DNA of 64,000 nt from Polynucleobacter sp. 71A-WALBACH (GCF_018882365.1 NZ_JACVOP010000001.1:1301341-1365340); one strand, 5' to 3'; counted from the first letter of the stretch, positions 33,205 through 43,616 are shown. Program-made: numbers and translations. Notes: generated from the sequence alone by a model not told the origin.

Positions 33205-33270
33205 GTTAATGAGATTAAAGTAATTCATTAGCCACGACATACCAGCCCCAGCAAATTGCTGGGGTTTTTG
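33186..33270 (+). promoter_or_regulatory. Leucine attenuator: terminator and alternative pairing
   Basis: The terminator is CCCCAGC / GCTGGGG (33246-33264, 7-base stem) followed by TTTTTGTTTTT. Upstream, TGGGGC (33186-33191), inside the last codons of the leader, can pair with GCCCCA (33245-33250), which would block the terminator when the ribosome stalls on the leucine codons. A further dyad TAATGA (33207-33212) / TCATTA (33225-33230) may serve as the pause or the competing stem. Folding was done by eye. Confidence 0.75.
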
Positions 33271-33330
33271 TTTTTAGATTCGCATTGAAGTAGTAAACAT
33301 AATTAAGCAATATTGAACCGGAGAGTAGTG

Positions 33331-34878
33331 ATGAGCGACAAAGTAATCATTTTTGATACCACCTTACGTGATGGCGAACAATCGCCTGGCGCCTCAATGA
33401 CAAAAGACGAGAAGGTGCGTATTGCTCGCCAGTTGGAGCGCCTCAAGGTTGATGTAATTGAAGCTGGTTTTGCTGCTAGCTCTGAGGGCGACTTCCAGGC
33501 TATCTCTGCAGTGGCGGCAGCCGTGAAAGATTCAATCGTGTGCTCACTCGCCCGTGCCAACGATAAAGATATTAGCCGTGCTGCTGATGCTTTGAAAGCT
33601 GCTAATGCCAAACGGATTCATGCTTTCTTAGCAACGAGTCCATTGCATATGGCCGTGAAGTTGCGCATGTCTCCTGAAGAAGTATTGGAACAAGCTAAAC
33701 GCTCCATTCGATTTGCCCGAAACTTGGCTGAGGATGTTGAATTCTCAGCGGAAGATGGTTATCGCTCGGAGATGGATTTCCTCTGCAGAGTGGTGGAGGG
33801 CGTTATTAATGAAGGCGCCACTACTATTAACATTCCAGATACCGTGGGTTACGCAACTCCTGAGTTGTATGGCGACTTTATCAAGACCTTGCGCACTCGC
33901 GTTCCCAATTCAGACAAGGCAGTTTGGTCTGTGCATTGTCATAACGACTTAGGGATGGCTGTCGCTAATTCATTGGCCGGCGTCAAAATTGGTGGCGCAC
34001 GTCAAATTGAGTGCACCATTAATGGCTTAGGTGAGCGCGCTGGTAATACCGCCTTGGAAGAGATTGTCATGGCTTTGCGCACGCGTAAGGATTACTTCGA
34101 TATGGTGTGCGGTATTGATGCCACTCAGATCGTTCCCGCATCGAAGTTGGTTTCTCAGATCACTGGTTTTGTAGTTCAGCCAAATAAAGCGGTAGTTGGT
34201 GCGAATGCTTTTGCACATACTTCAGGCATTCACCAGGATGGCATCTTAAAGAACCGCGATACCTATGAAATCATGCGCGCAGAAGATGTGGGCTGGGCTA
34301 CCAACAAGATTGTTTTGGGTAAGTTATCAGGACGCAATGCGTTTAAGCAACGTTTGCAAGAGTTGGGTATCGCGATTGAAGCTGAGGCAGATTTGAATGA
34401 TGCATTTGTCCGCTTCAAATCATTGGCCGATCAAAAATCAGAAATTTTTGATGAGGACATCATTGCCATCATGTCTGATTCTGCTGCTGCTGAAGAAGGT
34501 GAGTTTTATAAATTCATTTCTTTGAGCCAGCACTCCGAAACGGGTGAGCGACCAAAGTCTAAGGTGACCTTCCGTGTTGGCGATAAAGAGGCGAGTTCAG
34601 AGGCTGAAGGAAATGGCCCAGTGGATGCGAGCTTAAACGCGATTGAAGAAATCGTGAAGAGCGGGGCAGAGCAGTTGCTTTACTCTGTCAATGCAATTAC
34701 CTCTGGCACCCAATCTCAGGGCGAGGTTACTGTGAGGCTGGCTAAGGGTGGGCGCATCGTCAATGGTGTTGGAACTGATCCGGACATCATTGCCGCCTCA
34801 GCGAAAGCGTATTTATCCGCACTGAACAAATTGCATGACCCTAGCCAAGCTAAGCTCAACGCGCAGATGACGCCTTAA
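33331..34878 (+). CDS. leuA: 2-isopropylmalate synthase
   Basis: 515 residues from the ATG at 33331, with GGAG 9 bases upstream; an in-frame start at 33313 would lack this site. The HMGL-like barrel begins with [16 protein letters not shown], and has [17 protein letters not shown] with the metal-binding histidines and [16 protein letters not shown]. The C-terminal LeuA dimer domain, the leucine feedback site, covers about residues 365-505. It condenses acetyl-CoA and 2-ketoisovalerate, the first step of leucine synthesis, taking the product of the ilv genes 5 kb upstream. Expected to be controlled by the leader just upstream. Confidence 0.96.
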   Translation: MSDKVIIFDTTLRDGEQSPGASMTKDEKVRIARQLERLKVDVIEAGFAASSEGDFQAISAVAAAVKDSIVCSLARANDKDISRAADALKAANAKRIHAFLATSPLHMAVKLRMSPEEVLEQAKRSIRFARNLAEDVEFSAEDGYRSEMDFLCRVVEGVINEGATTINIPDTVGYATPELYGDFIKTLRTRVPNSDKAVWSVHCHNDLGMAVANSLAGVKIGGARQIECTINGLGERAGNTALEEIVMALRTRKDYFDMVCGIDATQIVPASKLVSQITGFVVQPNKAVVGANAFAHTSGIHQDGILKNRDTYEIMRAEDVGWATNKIVLGKLSGRNAFKQRLQELGIAIEAEADLNDAFVRFKSLADQKSEIFDEDIIAIMSDSAAAEEGEFYKFISLSQHSETGERPKSKVTFRVGDKEASSEAEGNGPVDASLNAIEEIVKSGAEQLLYSVNAITSGTQSQGEVTVRLAKGGRIVNGVGTDPDIIAASAKAYLSALNKLHDPSQAKLNAQMTP

Positions 34879-34908
34879 GAAGTTCTCGGCGACATCTGTG
34901 GATCTGTT

Positions 34909-35505
34909 TTACTTATTGAGGTCTGTGTTCTTATAGTACTTCGTGCCTTTGCCGGTGATTTCAGCGGCGAGGCCTGAGTCTGTGAGTTGATACATTAATA
35001 CTCCAGGCGCCACTACCACTGCATCTTGGTAGGCATCCCCATTCTTTTCATATTTGGCTGCAGCGGTAACTTGGCCACCAAAAGTCCAGCCAGAATTAAC
35101 GAAGTCATTGAGTGCTGCTTGCGTTTCAAAAACAAAGATATTTTGGAAGGACTTAACTCCAAAGCCTAGGCCGGCCTGAACCTCAGCCATGTTCATATAA
35201 ATGGGTTTGGCGCCATCTTTTTGGATAACTACGCCGCTACCAGTTCCGCCACCAGCAATCAAAATCTTCATGCCAAAGTTACTAAAGGTGGCATATCCAA
35301 CCGATTTCTCAATCAATTCCTTTGCTTTAGGTTGAGCTTGATACAGCGCCTTTAGGGTGTCATTGCTTGCCTTGAGGATATCCTGACGTTGCTGAGCCAC
35401 CGTTTTCTGAGCCCCAAAAGGGTTGGAAAATTGGGCAAATGCACCAGTTTGAAAGAGGAGGGTGCCTAAAAATAGGGCAATTATGCGAAGAATGGATAGT
35501 TTCAT
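34909..35505 (-). CDS. SYLF/Ysc84-domain lipid-binding exported protein
   Basis: 198 residues. The signal peptide ends near AFAQF (about residue 25). The SYLF domain is recognised from SVGYATFSNFGMKILIAGGGTGSGVV, GFGVKSFQNIFVF and SGWTFGGQVTAAA. SYLF proteins bind phosphoinositides in eukaryotes; bacterial members are periplasmic and poorly understood. It converges on leuA, and the 30 bases between the stops hold no clear terminator. The upstream region (35506-35723) is shared with divergent rpsO. Confidence 0.85.
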   Translation of the reverse strand: MKLSILRIIALFLGTLLFQTGAFAQFSNPFGAQKTVAQQRQDILKASNDTLKALYQAQPKAKELIEKSVGYATFSNFGMKILIAGGGTGSGVVIQKDGAKPIYMNMAEVQAGLGFGVKSFQNIFVFETQAALNDFVNSGWTFGGQVTAAAKYEKNGDAYQDAVVVAPGVLMYQLTDSGLAAEITGKGTKYYKNTDLNK

Positions 35506-35615
35506 TTTGTTAACTTATTGATTTTATTACGTTTTATATAAAAATCTGACTTTGGGGTATAGGCAAAGCATACCAAGTTTCATGTGGCTTGGCTCAATTT
35601 CTGGATTCTCTCTGC

Positions 35616-35621
35616 TACAAT
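35616..35621 (+). promoter_or_regulatory. Candidate -10 of the rpsO promoter
   Basis: TACAAT about 100 bases before rpsO, in an AT-rich stretch. No consensus -35 at the right spacing was found. Confidence 0.3.
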
Positions 35622-35723
35622 TCGAGGGCTTTGATTTTTAAAGCTTTTTTGTTTTATTTGATTAATAAATGCACGACACAAATTGGGTGAAAGCTCAGGT
35701 GTTCGCAAGTAAGGAGTATGAAA

Positions 35724-35993
35724 ATGGCAGTTGCTGATATTAAAACGGCGGAAATCGTCAAAGAAAACGCGCGCAGCGCAAACGATACGGGTAGCCCTGA
35801 AGTTCAAGTTTCATTGCTAACAGCCCGCATCAATGAATTAACCCCCCATTTCAAAGCTAACGCTAAAGATCATCACAGCCGTCGTGGTTTGTTGAAGATG
35901 GTTTCACGCCGTCGCCGCCTTTTGGATTACCTCAAGGGCAAGGATTTGGGTCGCTATCGCGCATTGATCGAGAAATTAGGTCTCCGTAAGTAA
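35724..35993 (+). CDS. rpsO: 30S ribosomal protein S15
   Basis: 89 residues from the ATG at 35724; the AAGGAG site sits 8 bases before it, and is too close to the ATG at 35718. [24 protein letters not shown] and [23 protein letters not shown] are the S15 signatures that contact 16S rRNA. It is followed by pnp, the order conserved across most bacteria. Confidence 0.97.
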   Translation: MAVADIKTAEIVKENARSANDTGSPEVQVSLLTARINELTPHFKANAKDHHSRRGLLKMVSRRRRLLDYLKGKDLGRYRALIEKLGLRK

Positions 35994-36010
35994 TTCTTAT
36001 CGGTATTGCA

Positions 36011-36072
36011 ATGCCATCTTTCTTAGGGTTGTTTCGTAACAGAATCAGTCTTAAGCAGATGGCATGTTTTTT
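36011..36072 (+). terminator. Hairpin and T-run after rpsO
   Basis: ATGCCATCT (36011-36019) pairs with AGATGGCAT (36057-36065), followed by GTTTTTT. The loop of 37 bases is long. In E. coli the same position holds the partial rpsO terminator and RNase E processing site; here it probably allows part of the transcription to continue into pnp. Confidence 0.6.
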
Positions 36073-36107
36073 GAGCGCTTCAAGATTATTTGTGTAGGGG
36101 ATCGTGT

Positions 36108-36216
36108 CATTCCAATGAGTTTCTGGGTTGAGAAATCCAGTGTCTCCCTGGAATGGCATCCCTTGTGATCTTCAATCGCTCCAGTGTTGTCGTGACACTG
36201 CTTTATCCCACGACAA
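36108..36216 (+). promoter_or_regulatory. Structured pnp leader
   Basis: CATTCCA (36108-36114) / TGGAATG (36149-36155) closes a hairpin with a smaller inner stem (CTGG/CCAG). Downstream, CAGTGT (36182-36187) / ACACTG (36195-36200) and TTGTCGTG (36187-36194) / CACGACAA (36209-36216) are perfect but mutually exclusive stems. In enterics the pnp leader is cut by RNase III and PNPase then destabilises its own mRNA; these stems are candidates for the same autocontrol. Confidence 0.55.
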
Positions 36217-36264
36217 GCGTGAAATCCATGTGGCTTTTGCGTGAACAATTTGGAGAAGATCAGA

Positions 36265-38433
36265 ATGACTATATTTAAAAAAGCAGTAAAAACGTTTCAA
36301 TGGGGTAATCATCAGGTAGTTATGGAAACAGGCGAGATCGCTCGTCAAGCCGGTGGTGCCGTGATCGTGAACATTGATGACACCGTTGTCATGGGTACAG
36401 TAGTTGCCTCTAAATCAGCTAAGCCAGGCCAGTCATTTTTCCCACTGACTGTTGATTACCTCGAAAAAACTTACGCCGCTGGAAAAATTCCTGGTGGCTT
36501 CTTCCGTCGTGAAGGTCGTCCATCAGAAGGCGAGACGTTGATCTCCCGTTTGATCGATCGTCCATTGCGTCCATTGTTCCCAGAAGGTTTCTTGAACGAA
36601 GTTCAAGTGGTTATTCATGTGTTGTCTATCAACCCGGATGTTCCTTCTGATATTCCTGCTTTGATCGCCGCTTCTGCTGCTTTGGCCGTTTCAGGCATCC
36701 CATTTGCTGGCCCAGTCGGCGCAGCACGCGTTGGTTACGCTAATGGTCAATACCTCTTGAACCCAACACGTACAGAGCAAGCTACTAGCGAGATGGATTT
36801 GATTGTTGCTGGTACACAAGCTGCTGTATTGATGGTTGAGTCAGAAGCTAATCAGCTATCCGAAGAAATCATGTTGGGTGCTGTTGTGTATGGCCATGAC
36901 CAGATGCAAACAGCGATCAACGCAATTAATGAATTAGTCACTGAAGCTGGCAAGCCAGAGTGGGATTGGACTGCAGCTCCTAAAGATGAGCCATTCATTG
37001 CCAAGGTAACTGCATTAGCTGAAGGTCCATTGCGTGAAGCGTATCAAATTCGTCAAAAAGGCGCTCGCTCAGACAAGCTCAAAGAAATTACTAAAGAAGT
37101 AATGGCTAAGCTATCCGCAGAAGGTGATGTTGATGCAGTAGCGGTTAATGACATCCTATTTGAAATCGAAGCAAAGATTGTTCGTAGCCAGATCTTGAAT
37201 GGCGAGCCACGTATTGATGGTCGTGACACACGTACTGTTCGTCCGATTGAGATTCGTAATGGCGTATTGCCACGCACACACGGTTCTGCATTGTTTACTC
37301 GTGGTGAAACACAGGCTCTCGTAGTTGCTACCTTAGGTACGGCTCGTGATGAACAGATCATTGACGCACTCGAAGGTGAGTACCGTGATCGCTTCATGTT
37401 CCACTACAACATGCCTCCATTTGCCACTGGCGAAACAGGTCGTGTAGGTAGCCCTAAGCGTCGTGAAATTGGTCACGGTCGTTTGGCTAAACGTGCATTG
37501 ATTCCAGTATTGCCAAGTGCAGAAGATTTTGCATACAGCATTCGTGTAGTTTCTGAAATTACTGAGTCCAATGGCTCTTCATCCATGGCTTCTGTTTGTG
37601 GCGGCTGTTTGGCAATGATGGATGCTGGTGTTCCAGTTAAAGCACACGTTGCTGGTGTTGCAATGGGCTTGATCCTCGATGGCAATCGTTTTGCCGTGTT
37701 GACAGACATCTTGGGTGACGAAGATCACCTGGGCGATATGGACTTTAAAGTGGCCGGTACTGCTAACGGTATTACTGCTCTTCAGATGGATATTAAAGTT
37801 CAAGGAATCACTAAAGAAATTATGCAAGTTGCGTTGGCTCAGGCCAAAGAAGGCCGCTTGCATATTTTGAGCAAGATGCAAGAGGCGATGGGTTCAGTTC
37901 GCACTGAATTGTCTGCACATGCTCCGCGTATGGTTTCCTTCAAGATTCATCCAGACAAAATTCGTGAAGTAATTGGTAAAGGCGGCGCAACAATTCAGGC
38001 CTTGACCAAAGAAACTGGTTGCAGCATCGACATCAAAGATGACGGTACTGTAACAATCGCTTCTACTTCTGCTGAAGGCATGGCTGAAGCGAAAGCCCGC
38101 ATCGAAGGCATTACTGCTGAAGCTGAAGTAGGCAAGATCTATGAAGGCCCAGTTGTGAAGTTGCTCGAGTTTGGTGCTTTGGTAAATATTCTTCCAGGTA
38201 AAGATGGTCTCTTGCATATCTCTGAAATCTCCAATGAGCGTGTAAAAGAAGTTAAGGATTATTTGCAAGAAGGCCAAGTAGTTCGCGTGAAGTTACTAGC
38301 TGCTGATGAGCGTGGTCGTTTACGTTTATCTCTCAAGGCTGCAATGGCTGATGAGGGTGGCACGATTGCTCCCTTAGCTGGTGCAACTGAAGCTGCAACT
38401 GAAGCGGCTCCAGCATCTAGCGAATCTGCTTAA
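36265..38433 (+). CDS. pnp: Polynucleotide phosphorylase
   Basis: 722 residues from the ATG at 36265, preceded by GGAGAAG; an upstream GTG frame adds 8 poor residues. Two RNase PH domains flank a helical linker ([28 protein letters not shown] and [16 protein letters not shown]). A KH domain ([19 protein letters not shown]) and an S1 domain ([19 protein letters not shown]) follow, with an alanine-rich tail. It is the phosphate-dependent 3'-5' exoribonuclease of the degradosome. With yicC and rph, it is the third RNA-processing enzyme in the window. Confidence 0.97.
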   Translation: MTIFKKAVKTFQWGNHQVVMETGEIARQAGGAVIVNIDDTVVMGTVVASKSAKPGQSFFPLTVDYLEKTYAAGKIPGGFFRREGRPSEGETLISRLIDRPLRPLFPEGFLNEVQVVIHVLSINPDVPSDIPALIAASAALAVSGIPFAGPVGAARVGYANGQYLLNPTRTEQATSEMDLIVAGTQAAVLMVESEANQLSEEIMLGAVVYGHDQMQTAINAINELVTEAGKPEWDWTAAPKDEPFIAKVTALAEGPLREAYQIRQKGARSDKLKEITKEVMAKLSAEGDVDAVAVNDILFEIEAKIVRSQILNGEPRIDGRDTRTVRPIEIRNGVLPRTHGSALFTRGETQALVVATLGTARDEQIIDALEGEYRDRFMFHYNMPPFATGETGRVGSPKRREIGHGRLAKRALIPVLPSAEDFAYSIRVVSEITESNGSSSMASVCGGCLAMMDAGVPVKAHVAGVAMGLILDGNRFAVLTDILGDEDHLGDMDFKVAGTANGITALQMDIKVQGITKEIMQVALAQAKEGRLHILSKMQEAMGSVRTELSAHAPRMVSFKIHPDKIREVIGKGGATIQALTKETGCSIDIKDDGTVTIASTSAEGMAEAKARIEGITAEAEVGKIYEGPVVKLLEFGALVNILPGKDGLLHISEISNERVKEVKDYLQEGQVVRVKLLAADERGRLRLSLKAAMADEGGTIAPLAGATEAATEAAPASSESA

Positions 38434-38464
38434 GTAAATCACTGAGCAAGCGGGAGCTTTTTAT

Positions 38465-39463
38465 ATGCGCGCAATAGAAATCAAAGAATTTGGTGCCCCA
38501 GAAATGTTGGTGGTTGCCACTCGTCCTGATCCAGTATCTCCGGCTGCTGGCACGGGCGAGATTTTGATTAAGGTAATTGCTGCTGGGATTAATCGCCCGG
38601 ATGTATTGCAACGTAAAGGCCATTACCCAGTTCCAGCGGGCGCATCTGATATTCCTGGTCTCGAAGTAGCTGGTGAGATTGTTGGCGGTGATTTAGCTCA
38701 CGCTGATAATCTGTTTGGACTGAAAGTTGGCGATAAGGTTTGTGCGCTTGTGCAGGGCGGTGGTTATGCAGAATTGTGTATCGCACCGATTGCACAATGC
38801 TTGCCGTATCCAAAAGGATTTACCGATCAAGAAGCAGCTGCATTGCCTGAAACTTTTTACACGGTATGGAGCAATGTCTTCATGCGTGGCGAGCTATCCG
38901 AAGGCGAGACTTTGTTAGTGCAGGGTGGTTCGAGTGGTATTGGTGTTACTGCCATTTTGATTGCTAAAGCCTTGGGTCACAGAGTATTTGTCACGGCTGG
39001 CACTGATGAGAAGTGCGCTGCTTGCGTTGCTCTAGGTGCTGACTTAGCCATTAACTACAAGACACAAGACTTTGTAGAAGAAGTAAAGAAAGCTACTGAT
39101 GGTAAGGGTGTCAATGTTGTACTTGACATGGTTACTGGCGCTTATGTTCAAAAAGAGATCGACTGCTTAGCTGATGATGGCCGTATTGTGATCATTGCGA
39201 TCCAAGGTGGATCTAAGGCCGAAGTAAGCACCAATCAAATTTTGCGTCGTCGCCTAACCATCACAGGTTCAACCTTGCGTCCACGTCCAGTCTCATTTAA
39301 GAAGCAGATCACACAACAGCTGCATGCGCGTATCTGGCCTTTACTAGATGCGGGTAAGTTAAAACCAGTGATTTATAAAACTTTCACCTTGGACCAGGCT
39401 GCTGATGCCCATCGCCTGATGGAGTCTTCCGAGCACGTTGGCAAGATTGTTTTAACTGTTTAA
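38465..39463 (+). CDS. NAD(P)H quinone oxidoreductase (MDR superfamily, PIG3-like)
   Basis: 332 residues. A zinc-free medium-chain reductase: the GAP...IKVIAAGINRPDVLQRKGHYP start, ALPETFYTVWSNVF, the nucleotide loop LVQGGSSGIGVTAI and GSTLRPR-SFK are those of the PIG3/TP53I3 quinone oxidoreductase type. No structural zinc cysteines are seen. It probably reduces quinones with NADPH. It lies between pnp and tpiA with short gaps (31 and 17 bases), part of the conserved string leading to the nuo operon. Confidence 0.9.
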   Translation: MRAIEIKEFGAPEMLVVATRPDPVSPAAGTGEILIKVIAAGINRPDVLQRKGHYPVPAGASDIPGLEVAGEIVGGDLAHADNLFGLKVGDKVCALVQGGGYAELCIAPIAQCLPYPKGFTDQEAAALPETFYTVWSNVFMRGELSEGETLLVQGGSSGIGVTAILIAKALGHRVFVTAGTDEKCAACVALGADLAINYKTQDFVEEVKKATDGKGVNVVLDMVTGAYVQKEIDCLADDGRIVIIAIQGGSKAEVSTNQILRRRLTITGSTLRPRPVSFKKQITQQLHARIWPLLDAGKLKPVIYKTFTLDQAADAHRLMESSEHVGKIVLTV

Positions 39464-39480
39464 GTATTGAATTAGATTTC

Positions 39481-40239
39481 ATGCGTCCACTCACTGTTAT
39501 CGGCAATTGGAAAATGAATGGCAGTCTTGCAAGTAATGCGGACTGGGTCAAAACCGTTTGTCGCGGCATGGAGCAAGGGATGCCAGCAGGTCGCAAGTAC
39601 GCAGTGTGCGTTCCGGCGCCTTATCTATCGCAGTGCGGAGATTTAATTCGTGATTGCTCTTTGGCTTTTTTAAGCTTAGGTGCTCAAGATGCTTCCGCCT
39701 ATGCTGCCGGTGCTTATACCGGTGAGGTTGCTGCATCTATGCTCAAAGAGTTGGACTGTGCTTACGTGATTGTGGGGCACTCTGAGCGTCGCCAATACCA
39801 TCAGGAGACTGATGAACAAGTTGCTGAAAAAGCGCTGCAGGTGCTTGATAACGGCATGATCCCAGTGATTTGTGTTGGTGAGTCTGCAGATGAGCGCAAT
39901 TCTGGTCGCGAAGTTGAAGTGGTAAGAGGTCAAATTTCAAAGCAGGTTGCCATCTTGCAAGATCGACTGGCTGACTGCCTGATTGCTTATGAGCCTATTT
40001 GGGCTATTGGCACCGGTAAGGTGGCAAGTGCTCAGGCGGCTCAGGATATGCATAGAGCAATTCGTTTGCAGCTGGCAGAGTTTGATGAAGACGTAGCTTC
40101 CCATGTGGGAATTTTGTATGGCGGCAGTGTTAAACCTGATAATGCCGTTGAACTGTTTGCAATGCCGGATATTGATGGCGGATTGATTGGGGGTGCTTCT
40201 TTGAACCCGCAGGATTTTCTAGCTATTTGTCAGGCCTAG
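39481..40239 (+). CDS. tpiA: Triosephosphate isomerase
   Basis: 252 residues. VIGNWKMNG holds the catalytic Lys, IVGHSERR the electrophilic His and AYEPIWAIGTGKVAS the catalytic Glu with the flexible loop; LYGGSVKPDNA and GLIGGASL bind phosphate. It interconverts dihydroxyacetone phosphate and glyceraldehyde 3-phosphate. It has the normal length and lies 22 bases before secG. Confidence 0.97.
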   Translation: MRPLTVIGNWKMNGSLASNADWVKTVCRGMEQGMPAGRKYAVCVPAPYLSQCGDLIRDCSLAFLSLGAQDASAYAAGAYTGEVAASMLKELDCAYVIVGHSERRQYHQETDEQVAEKALQVLDNGMIPVICVGESADERNSGREVEVVRGQISKQVAILQDRLADCLIAYEPIWAIGTGKVASAQAAQDMHRAIRLQLAEFDEDVASHVGILYGGSVKPDNAVELFAMPDIDGGLIGGASLNPQDFLAICQA

Positions 40240-40261
40240 ATTTTTTATTTGGAGATAAGCC

Positions 40262-40606
40262 ATGGAATGGTTTAAGACTTTATTGATCGTTTTGCAGGTA
40301 ATTTCAGCTTTGGCTGTAATCTTGCTTGTGTTGCTTCAACAGGGTAAGGGCGCTGATATGGGCGCTGCATTTGGCTCTGGATCTTCTGGCAGCCTGTTTG
40401 GTGCCAGTGGCTCAGCCAACTTCTTGTCCCACACAACTGCCATTTTTGCAGGCGTCTTCTTTGTGTGCACTTTGGGAATTACTTGGATCGGTAATAAGAA
40501 GGAAGTTAGTCCTGGTGTTCTATCTGGAACTGTCGCTCCTGCAGTTGCGCCTGCCGCACCAGTAGCACCAGTGCAAGATCCCACTAAGCCAGCTGTTCCA
40601 AAGTAA
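40262..40606 (+). CDS. secG: Protein translocase subunit SecG
   Basis: 114 residues. Two membrane helices (about 5-25 and 54-75) flank the conserved GKGADMGAAFGSGSSGSLFGA loop. The C-terminal tail is Ala/Pro/Val rich (APAVAPAAPVAPV). It is the small SecYEG subunit that aids preprotein export. Position tpiA-secG-tRNA-Leu-nuoA is conserved in many proteobacteria. GGAG precedes the start. Confidence 0.95.
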   Translation: MEWFKTLLIVLQVISALAVILLVLLQQGKGADMGAAFGSGSSGSLFGASGSANFLSHTTAIFAGVFFVCTLGITWIGNKKEVSPGVLSGTVAPAVAPAAPVAPVQDPTKPAVPK

Positions 40607-40691
40607 AAAATTGGGTTTTTAGTAGTTTCTATCCCCTTTTTTGGGGTAGTAGAGTGGTGCAATGCAGTAGAATTGACGAGTTTTACAAGAT

Positions 40692-40776
40692 GCCGACGTG
40701 GTGAAATTGGTAGACACGCTATCTTGAGGGGGTAGTGGCTTAGGCTGTGCGAGTTCGAGTCTCGCCGTCGGCACCA
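40692..40776 (+). tRNA. tRNA-Leu (anticodon GAG)
   Basis: 85 bases with encoded CCA, class II. The acceptor stem GCCGACG pairs with CGTCGGC, the anticodon stem CTATC/GGTAG (one G-T pair) holds the loop TTGAGGG (anticodon GAG, reading CUC/CUU), followed by a short variable arm and T arm GAGTTCGAGTCTC. It lies between secG and nuoA. Confidence 0.96.
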
Positions 40777-40885
40777 AATTGTAGAATTTGTAGGGGTTTA
40801 TGCTGTAAATCAAGCTTTTATGTACTGGAATAATTGATAATTTGTAGCTTCTTAGGACTTACCAGACGAACGACTCAGGGCCATT

Positions 40886-41245
40886 TTGAATCTCGCTAAT
40901 TACTTTCCCGTTCTGCTTTTTATCCTTGTAGGTATTGGGGTAGGTTTAGTACCCATGTTCCTCGGAAAAATCTTGGCTCCTTCGAAGCCTGATGCTGAAA
41001 AACTGTCGCCATACGAGTGCGGTTTTGAAGCTTTCGAAGATGCGCGTATGAAGTTTGACGTTCGTTACTACCTCATCGCCATCCTATTTATCTTGTTTGA
41101 CTTAGAAACTGCATTCCTATTCCCATGGGGTGTGGCTTTGCGTGATATTGGTTGGTTTGGCTACGCCTCTATGGTGATTTTCCTTCTGGAATTCATCGTG
41201 GGCTTCGTATATATCTGGAAAAAGGGCGCTCTCGACTGGGAGTGA
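40886..41245 (+). CDS. nuoA: NADH-quinone oxidoreductase subunit A
   Basis: 119 residues from a TTG start with CAGGG upstream. It has three membrane helices and the conserved SPYECGFE segment in the loop next to the quinone channel, then [18 protein letters not shown]. First gene of the 14-gene complex I operon. No promoter of consensus quality was found between the tRNA and this start. Confidence 0.96.
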
Positions 41246-41250
41246 TAGAT

Positions 41251-41733
41251 ATGGCATTAGAAGGCGTTCTTAAAGAAGGATTTGTGACCACTACTGCAGA
41301 CCAGTTAATCAACTGGACTCGTAATGGTTCTTTGTGGCCAATGACATTTGGCCTTGCTTGCTGCGCTGTAGAAATGATGCACGCAGGCGCTTCACGTTAT
41401 GACTTGGATCGTTTTGGCGTAGTTTTCCGCCCGTCTCCACGTCAATCAGACCTCATGATTGTTGCTGGCACTTTATGTAACAAGATGGCACCAGCACTGC
41501 GCAAGGTTTATGACCAGATGCCTGAGCCACGTTGGGTAATCTCAATGGGTTCCTGTGCCAACGGCGGTGGTTATTACCATAACTCCTATTCAGTAGTTCG
41601 CGGTTGCGACCGCATCGTGCCAGTAGATATTTACGTTCCTGGCTGCCCCCCAACCGCAGAAGCGTTGATTTACGGGATTATTCAGCTGCAATCCAAAATT
41701 GCTCGCACCAGCACGATTGCGCGGAAGGCTTAA
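41251..41733 (+). CDS. nuoB: NADH-quinone oxidoreductase subunit B
   Basis: 160 residues from the ATG at 41251 ([10 protein letters not shown]); earlier in-frame starts lie inside nuoA. The four cysteines for iron-sulfur cluster N2 are in [20 protein letters not shown] and [11 protein letters not shown]2 passes electrons to quinone. It starts 5 bases after nuoA. Confidence 0.97.
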
Positions 41734-41736
41734 ACC

Positions 41737-42336
41737 ATGTCAGATCGTTTAGTTCAACTCGTCGCCAATCTAGAAAAAGTTTTAGGTAAGCGTGCTCAGT
41801 CTATTGAAGTTGCCTTGGGCGAGGTGACTGTAGTCGTCAATGCAGACGCCTATTTTGAATCCGCCATGTTGTTGCGTGATGAGCCTTCTTTGGCTTTCGA
41901 GCAATTGATTGATTTGTGTGGCGTGGATTACCAAGATTTTCGTGAAGGGCAATGGGGTGGTCAGCGTTTTGGCGTTGTGACACATCTTTTGTCCTTGGCG
42001 CATAACTGGCGTTTGCGTGTACGCGTTTTCGCAGCAGAGGATGCGTATCCAGTAGTAGCTTCCTTGACTCCAGTTTGGGCTGCGGCCAATTGGTTTGAGC
42101 GTGAAGCCTTTGACCTCTACGGTATCTTGTTCGATGGTCATGAAGACTTACGTCGGATCTTGACTGACTATGGTTTTATCGGCCATCCATTTAGAAAAGA
42201 TTTCCCAATCTCTGGCAATGTAGAAATGCGTTATGACCCAGAGTTGAAGCGTGTTGTGTATCAGCCCGTCACGATTGAAGCGCGTGAAATCACGCCACGT
42301 ATCGTGCGCGAAGAGCAGTATGGAGGTCCGGTTTAA
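41737..42336 (+). CDS. nuoC: NADH-quinone oxidoreductase subunit C
   Basis: 199 residues. The 30 kDa subunit signature [24 protein letters not shown] is present. A hydrophilic connecting-arm subunit, encoded separately from nuoD here rather than fused as in E. coli. The gaps on either side are 3 bases. Confidence 0.97.
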   Translation: MSDRLVQLVANLEKVLGKRAQSIEVALGEVTVVVNADAYFESAMLLRDEPSLAFEQLIDLCGVDYQDFREGQWGGQRFGVVTHLLSLAHNWRLRVRVFAAEDAYPVVASLTPVWAAANWFEREAFDLYGILFDGHEDLRRILTDYGFIGHPFRKDFPISGNVEMRYDPELKRVVYQPVTIEAREITPRIVREEQYGGPV

Positions 42337-42339
42337 GTC

Positions 42340-43593
42340 ATGGCACAAATCAAGAACTACACCCTCAATTTTGGTCCTCAGCATCCTGCGGCACACGGCG
42401 TATTACGTCTGGTCTTAGAGCTTGATGGTGAGGTGATTCAGCGCGCTGATCCGCACATTGGTTTATTGCACCGCGCTACAGAAAAATTAGCAGAGACACG
42501 TACTTGGATTCAAAACGTTCCGTATATGGATCGTTTGGACTATGTGTCGATGATGGCAAACGAACATGCTTACGTAATGGCAATTGAAAAATTGCTACAG
42601 GTAGATGTTCCGCTGCGCGCTCAATATATTCGTGTGATGTTTGACGAGTTAACTCGTTTGCTCAATCACTTGTTGTGGATTGGTTGTCACGGCTTGGACG
42701 TTGGTGCCATGGCTGTGTTCTTGTATGCCTTCCGCGATCGCGAAGATATTTTTGATATGTACGAAGCTGTTTCAGGCGCTCGTATGCATGCCGCTTACTA
42801 CCGTCCAGGTGGCGTGTACCGTGACTTGCCTACTCAAATGGCTCAGTACTCGAAGTCTAAGATTCGTAGCGCTTCCGCTATCAAGCGTTTGAATGAAAAC
42901 CGTAGCGGCACATTACTGGATTTTATTGATCAATTTGCCAACGGATTTGACGCTAACGTAGACGAGTATTGCAATCTCTTAACGGATAACCGTATTTGGA
43001 AACAGCGCTTGGTCGGTATCGGTGTTGTTACTCCTGAGCGCGCATTGCAGCTTGGCTTTACAGGTCCTATGTTACGCGGCTCTGGTATCGAGTGGGACTT
43101 GCGTAAAAAGCAACCTTACGAGACTTATGACAAGCTCGACTTTGATATTCCAGTGGGTGTGAATGGCGACTCTTACGATCGTTATTTAGTGCGCATGGAA
43201 GAGATGCGTCAATCCAACCGCATCATTAAACAGTGCGTAGCTTGGCTCAAGGCAAATGATGGCCCTGTCATGAGTGACAACCATAAAGTAGCTCCACCTA
43301 AGCGTGTAGATATGAAGACCAATATGGAAGAGTTGATTCACCATTTCAAGCTCTTTACTGAAGGTATGCATGTTCCTGATGGTGAGGCTTACTCCGCTGT
43401 TGAGCACCCAAAAGGTGAGTTTGGAATTTACTTAATTTCTGATGGTGCTAACAAGCCATATCGCATGAAGATTCGTGCGCCAGGATTTGTGCATTTGTCC
43501 GCAATGGATGAGATGTCACGCGGCCACATGCTAGCTGATGCTGTAACCATTATTGGTACCCAAGATATCGTGTTCGGGGAGATTGACCGCTGA
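42340..43593 (+). CDS. nuoD: NADH-quinone oxidoreductase subunit D
   Basis: 417 residues, the 49 kDa subunit that forms the quinone site with Nuo[22 protein letters not shown], the [14 protein letters not shown] segment and [13 protein letters not shown] are signatures; the family derives from NiFe hydrogenase large subunit but lacks its metal cysteines. Confidence 0.97.
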   Translation: MAQIKNYTLNFGPQHPAAHGVLRLVLELDGEVIQRADPHIGLLHRATEKLAETRTWIQNVPYMDRLDYVSMMANEHAYVMAIEKLLQVDVPLRAQYIRVMFDELTRLLNHLLWIGCHGLDVGAMAVFLYAFRDREDIFDMYEAVSGARMHAAYYRPGGVYRDLPTQMAQYSKSKIRSASAIKRLNENRSGTLLDFIDQFANGFDANVDEYCNLLTDNRIWKQRLVGIGVVTPERALQLGFTGPMLRGSGIEWDLRKKQPYETYDKLDFDIPVGVNGDSYDRYLVRMEEMRQSNRIIKQCVAWLKANDGPVMSDNHKVAPPKRVDMKTNMEELIHHFKLFTEGMHVPDGEAYSAVEHPKGEFGIYLISDGANKPYRMKIRAPGFVHLSAMDEMSRGHMLADAVTIIGTQDIVFGEIDR

Positions 43594-43616
43594 TACAGCG
43601 CGCCAAGGATTAATTC

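Noticed and set aside
40629-40649. CTATCCCC/GGGGTAG hairpin after secG as terminator.
   Set aside because: One base is bulged and there is no T-run after it; tRNA-Leu follows at once, so it may only be a processing stem.
40619-40813. A 64-codon minus-strand frame over tRNA-Leu.
   Set aside because: It is the antisense of the tRNA and resembles commonly mis-called tRNA-derived peptides.
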